Source of the DNA: JBOHNM01 sp050730675
Lineage (GTDB): Bacteria > Planctomycetota > Phycisphaerae > Phycisphaerales > UBA1924
Reading direction: 5' to 3'
Length of the DNA: 9,955 bases
NCBI GenBank assembly: GCA_050730675.1
Contig: JBOHNM010000153.1
Location: forward strand, 1 to 9,955
Below, one piece after another: positions 7,660-9,955 of this stretch (its first letter is position 1; each line of letters starts with the position of its first letter). The translations under genes and the position numbers were made by a program. Under the pieces are notes generated by a model, which was not told the origin of the DNA, ran no database searches, and worked only from the letters and a program-made list of their open reading frames with translations.

Positions 7660-7665
7660 CAGCCC

Positions 7666-7671
7666 ATTGTA
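7666..7671 (-). promoter_or_regulatory. -10 element giving a possibly leaderless mRNA
   Basis: TACAAT (five of six matches to TATAAT) on the minus strand ends six bases before ATG 7659. Transcription would start at or within a base or two of the start codon's A. The start has no Shine-Dalgarno site, as expected of a leaderless gene. No good -35 lies 16-18 bp further upstream, so the call is tentative. Confidence 0.4.
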
Positions 7672-7711
7672 CGGGATCAAGGCGGGCTTTGATCGGTCCG
7701 ATTTACGTAAC

Positions 7712-7972
7712 ATGGACCCGTTCACCCTTTGGCTGACGGTTGGCGGCATCGCGGCGGCGTGCGTGACGAGCATGCTCTATGTCGTGGCCGCCGTCTTCCG
7801 CGATGAACAACGTGTACGGGATCTGCGTGCGTCGGTTTCGCGCCTGCGCGACGATTACCAGCGACGGCTGCGGGCGATGGAAGAGAACGGTGGGATGCTC
7901 GTGCTGACGCAGGAAGACGTAGCCGAGCGCCCAGACGGCCCCGCCGCGCCCGCACAACGCCGCGCCGCATAA
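7712..7972 (+). CDS. Small membrane protein with one helix and a coiled coil
   Basis: An 86-residue protein that I do not recognise. Residues 6-28 form one transmembrane helix ('LWLTVGGIAAACVTSMLYVV'), followed by a charged stretch (30-57) with heptad-like spacing ('RVRDLRASVSRLRDDYQRRL') that should form a short coiled coil. The tail is Pro/Ala-rich. The likely orientation is a short outer N-terminus with the basic coiled coil in the cytoplasm. Codon use is GC-rich at third positions, like its neighbours, which supports a real gene. ATG 7712 lacks a Shine-Dalgarno site; an upstream in-frame TTG at 7667 is possible but adds residues without features. Its start lies 52 bp from that of the 838-residue gene, so the two probably share a promoter region. 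It could be a small subunit or regulator for its neighbour, but this is only inference from position. Confidence 0.65.
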   Translation: MDPFTLWLTVGGIAAACVTSMLYVVAAVFRDEQRVRDLRASVSRLRDDYQRRLRAMEENGGMLVLTQEDVAERPDGPAAPAQRRAA

Positions 7973-8009
7973 GGCCCGGGAAACCCCCCGGTGCGGACGA
8001 ACGCTCGGG

Positions 8010-8225
8010 TCAGTTGCCAAACTTGACTTGGCTGACGCCGCCCTTGGGGGCCTGCTGGATACCGAAGGCGCTGCCGTCCTTGCCGATCTTCGACGCCGCG
8101 AAGTACATGAAGATGCACGCGGCCCCGAGTGCCACAACGGCGAGGAAGAGGATCCCGGTATAGATGTTCAGACTGGCTCCGCGGCGCATCTGGCCGCCGG
8201 GCATCTGCATTCCGTACTGGCTCAT
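8010..8225 (-). CDS. Small one-helix membrane protein, second gene of operon
   Basis: A 71-residue protein of unknown function. A short Met/Gln/Gly-rich N-terminus (1-19, 'MSQYGMQMPGGQMRRGASLN' region with two Arg) precedes one transmembrane helix (21-43) and a polar tail of about 28 residues. The positive-inside rule puts the N-terminus in the cytoplasm and the tail outside. AAAGG (8236-8232) lies six bases before the ATG, a good binding site. It follows the 284-residue gene by 44 bp on the same strand and is probably co-transcribed. It converges on the 86-residue gene with a 37-bp gap that holds only a weak 5-bp hairpin (7976-7991). Ribosome site, spacing and clean helix make it convincing despite its size. 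Confidence 0.78.
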   Translation of the reverse strand: MSQYGMQMPGGQMRRGASLNIYTGILFLAVVALGAACIFMYFAASKIGKDGSAFGIQQAPKGGVSQVKFGN

Positions 8226-8269
8226 GTGTTGCCTTTCATCGATCGCGTGAGTGAACCAGGACGGGGAAA

Positions 8270-9124
8270 TCAGCCGCCGAGGCGGCTGAGGACGACGTCA
8301 TCCGCCTGCACGGAGATATTGCGGCCCAGCGTGTCGACCAAGCCGCTCGCCTCATTGGCGTTCAGCTCGGTGATGGTCAGCTTGCCGATGTAGTCCTTGT
8401 CACGCACGATATCGAGGAGCTGGTTGTTCTTGAGACCGCTGGACGAACCGGCGGATATGACCACCAGCACCTTGCCGTTGGCGGCGGAATTGACGGATTT
8501 GACACGGGCGCTGACAAGCGGGCCGAAGACGTTGACGCGCGGAGCGCTGGGGTCGCCAGCGATGCCGGTCTGCTGGCGCTCGAGGGCCATCTTGGTCTCG
8601 GTGAGCTGCTCTTGGAGAGCACGCACGCTCTGGTCCAGCACCTGCTTCTGATTCTCGACGTCGTTGAGGCGCTCGACGAGCTGCGTCTCACGCAGAGTGC
8701 CCTTGAGGCTGCTCTCACGGAGGGTGACAAGCTCTTCGTTGACAGCCTTGAGCGTCTGGGCGTTGAGCTGAGCCGCGGCCTCAAGGCCCGCAAGCTGTCC
8801 CTTGAGCTTGTCGAGTGAGAGCTTGGCCTCGCTCAGGTCGGCGAGGTTCTTGGAACGCTCGTTGAGGGCATTGCTGAGCTGCGTCTGCATCGCACTCATC
8901 TTGTTCGCCAGGTCGGACTTGTCGGCATCTGCCTTGGCCAGATCGAGAGCGGCCTTGCCGGTAATCTCGTTCTGCTGGGCCTTGGCCGCGGCGGCCGAGG
9001 CCTGCTCGCTCGCCACCGATGCGCGGATCGCGTCGGCGCTCGACGCGAAGGCGATGGTCAGGGCGGCCAGGAAGATGCTCAGAATCGCACCGAAAACGAT
9101 CAGGATCTTGGTCACTACGTGCAC
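8270..9124 (-). CDS. Membrane-anchored coiled-coil protein with C-terminal beta domain
   Basis: A 284-residue protein of unknown function with an architecture like that of MreC. Residues 5-27 form a membrane anchor. Residues about 31-185 form a long Ala/Leu/Glu/Lys-rich coiled coil ('LSEAKLSLDKLKGQLAGLEA', 'RALQEQLTETKMALERQQ'). Residues 204-281 form a compact beta domain with 'NGKVLVVISAGSSSGLKNNQ' (216-235), 'YIGKLTITELNANEASG' (245-261) and 'ISVQADDVVLSRL' (270-282). This Gly-rich strand pattern is like the beta-barrel repeats of MreC- and FlgT-type C-termini. Overall similarity to MreC is in layout, not recognised sequence. The start is GTG 9124 with GGAG six bases upstream; the protein then begins directly at its anchor. 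The rest should be periplasmic. It has its own promoter and leads a two-gene operon with the 71-residue protein. Confidence 0.82.
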   Translation of the reverse strand: MHVVTKILIVFGAILSIFLAALTIAFASSADAIRASVASEQASAAAAKAQQNEITGKAALDLAKADADKSDLANKMSAMQTQLSNALNERSKNLADLSEAKLSLDKLKGQLAGLEAAAQLNAQTLKAVNEELVTLRESSLKGTLRETQLVERLNDVENQKQVLDQSVRALQEQLTETKMALERQQTGIAGDPSAPRVNVFGPLVSARVKSVNSAANGKVLVVISAGSSSGLKNNQLLDIVRDKDYIGKLTITELNANEASGLVDTLGRNISVQADDVVLSRLGG

Positions 9125-9130
9125 TGGGGT

Positions 9131-9134
9131 CTCC
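9131..9134 (-). promoter_or_regulatory. Ribosome binding site supporting a GTG start
   Basis: GGAG on the minus strand, six bases before GTG 9124. The frame stays open 25 codons further to an in-frame alternative start at 9199, but that has no site and adds residues unlike a membrane-anchor N-terminus. Confidence 0.75.
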
Positions 9135-9158
9135 TGGCGAGCCGTCAAACCCACGAGC

Positions 9159-9234
9159 GCGGCCCTTGCCGCGGATGGTCCTGCAACATTCCGACTCAAG
9201 CGACGCCGCCCGGATCGGCCGGCCCCCGGGCCGG
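9159..9234 (-). other. Leader of the 284/71-residue operon with two GC hairpins
   Basis: From the likely transcription start near 9236 to GTG 9124 the mRNA would have a leader of about 110 bases. Its first bases form CCGGCC-CGGG-GGCCGG (9234-9219), and a second hairpin GCGGC-AAGG-GCCGC lies at 9172-9159. A 5'-terminal stem of this kind can protect an mRNA from decay. I recognise no riboswitch family. Confidence 0.4.
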
Positions 9235-9243
9235 AAAGAGAGT

Positions 9244-9272
9244 GTATTACCCGAACGCCGCGGCCGTGTCAA
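9244..9272 (-). promoter_or_regulatory. Sigma70-type promoter of the 284/71-residue operon
   Basis: On the minus strand a perfect -35 TTGACA (9272-9267) is followed after exactly 17 bp by TAATAC (9249-9244). An overlapping TACACT (9246-9241) is a better -10 match, but its spacing is long. It stands in the 233-bp gap between the HEAT-repeat gene and GTG 9124 and points at the latter. The rest of that gap (9125-9357) contains no credible gene; just after the HEAT-gene stop there is only a short GC palindrome at 9309-9320. Confidence 0.65.
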
Positions 9273-9357
9273 CTTCCCCAAACTCCGGCACTTGTGGTTC
9301 GATCCGCTCCGGCCCGCCGGTTCCGCAAATCTCCCCCGACCGCAAGACCCTCATCCC

Positions 9358-9955
9358 CTACTTGGCCACCGGGTCTCCGTCGATGATCTTGAGAATGGCA
9401 GCGGCCACCGCGAGCCGGACGGCGGGATCGGGATCGTCGATCATCCCTGCCAATCGCCCGAGTTGGGGCCGGTTGTGGGTATCGCCATACACCACGGCGG
9501 CCTGAGCCCGCACGGCGGGGGCCGGGTTCAACCGGTACTCGTCGGCCACGGCGACGGCGCCCGTGATCTGCCCCATCCGGGCCAAGGCCCCAGCCGCGGC
9601 CAGACGGACCTCGGGTGGCATCTGGGAAGCCCGGGAACTCTCGGTCCGGACGGTCGTTTCGACCAGTTCGATGAGCTTGCGCTGAGACGCCCGATCCTTG
9701 AGCACGCCGAGGATTTGGGCGGCCAACACGGCGGCTTCGAGGTCTTCGGACTTGGAGGGGTAGATGGCGATCCGCAGTTCATCCAGCGCGGCATCGTCAC
9801 CGAGCTTGACCAAGGCCTCATTGATCTGCAGCCGCATCAGTCTGTCTTCATTGGGGTCCGTTCGGCCCACCCGCTTGCTCAGGGCCTCGCGAAGCAGCGG
9901 GGCCGCGGACTTGTTGCCGATTTCGCCAAGCAGGTACGCCGCTTGGGCCTTGATC
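9358..9955 (-). CDS. HEAT-repeat protein, 3' part; 5' end outside window
   Basis: The C-terminal 198 residues of a helical-repeat scaffold protein. The frame is open to the window edge with repeat sequence throughout, so the GTG at 9870 is internal and the gene begins beyond 9955. About six HEAT-type helix pairs can be read. Examples are 'IKAQAAYLLGEIGNKSAAPL', then 'RLQINEALVKLGDDAALDEL', 'LEAAVLAAQILGVLKDRAS', 'PPEVRLAAAGALARMGQ', 'APAVRAQAAVVYGDTHN' and 'DPAVRLAVAAAILKI'. Pro/Asp at repeat starts and Ala-rich helices are typical. Such domains mediate protein-protein contacts; the specific partner and any N-terminal domain or signal peptide are not visible. It is transcribed towards the 284-residue gene, but that gene has its own promoter 233 bp away, so co-transcription is possible but not required. 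Confidence 0.88.
   Translation of the reverse strand, partial: IKAQAAYLLGEIGNKSAAPLLREALSKRVGRTDPNEDRLMRLQINEALVKLGDDAALDELRIAIYPSKSEDLEAAVLAAQILGVLKDRASQRKLIELVETTVRTESSRASQMPPEVRLAAAGALARMGQITGAVAVADEYRLNPAPAVRAQAAVVYGDTHNRPQLGRLAGMIDDPDPAVRLAVAAAILKIIDGDPVAK

Noticed and set aside
7703..8137. 144-codon minus-strand open frame between the small genes
   Set aside because: Ser/Arg-rich translation typical of a shadow frame; it runs antisense to the 86-residue gene and out of frame with the 71-residue gene, both of which look real.
9125..9199. Upstream in-frame start of the 284-residue protein
   Set aside because: No ribosome site at 9199, and the stretch falls in the leader downstream of the promoter; GTG 9124 has GGAG at six bases.
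9358..9870. HEAT-repeat gene starting at GTG 9870
   Set aside because: Another HEAT-like repeat is readable in the same frame from 9871 to the window edge, so the true start is outside.

Overview
This GC-rich window carries eight protein genes, two of them cut by the window edges. No RNA gene, CRISPR array, insertion sequence or integrase is visible. It reads as ordinary chromosomal DNA of a Gram-negative-type bacterium. My best guess is Planctomycetota, perhaps the Phycisphaerae. The reasons are the GC-rich codon use, the ABC ATPase with a 'GYVPDF' Q-loop, the mix of large exported proteins of obscure function with short one-helix membrane proteins, and several genes without a Shine-Dalgarno site. 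This placement rests on impression, not on a marker gene.

Layout, left to right. (1) Positions 1-1209, plus strand: the 3' part of a sodium:solute symporter. It converges on a signal-peptide-bearing prolyl oligopeptidase (1261-3447, minus). Between the two stop codons lies a perfect 11-bp terminator hairpin. (2) A 270-bp divergent region separates the peptidase from a stand-alone SnoaL/NTF2-like protein (3718-4083, plus). (3) On the minus strand, an 838-residue membrane-anchored protein with a GATase-like domain (5143-7659) is followed by an ABC ATPase (4122-5090). A strong GC hairpin lies between them. The pair resembles the ATPase and auxiliary components of a GldA/GldG-type exporter, but no permease gene is present. 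(4) A small membrane/coiled-coil protein (7712-7972, plus) is divergent from the 838-residue gene. (5) On the minus strand, a probable two-gene operon encodes a 284-residue membrane/coiled-coil/beta-domain protein (8270-9124, GTG start) and a 71-residue one-helix membrane protein (8010-8225). It is preceded by a good sigma70-type promoter. (6) The right edge holds the 3' part of a HEAT-repeat protein (9358-9955, minus).

Common theme: nearly everything acts at or beyond the cytoplasmic membrane. The symporter and exported peptidase fit nutrient uptake and peptide breakdown. The ATPase/838-residue pair and the coiled-coil proteins fit cell-envelope functions that I cannot name. The most promising material for something undescribed is the permease-less ABC pair and the 284/71-residue operon. 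The rest is familiar.
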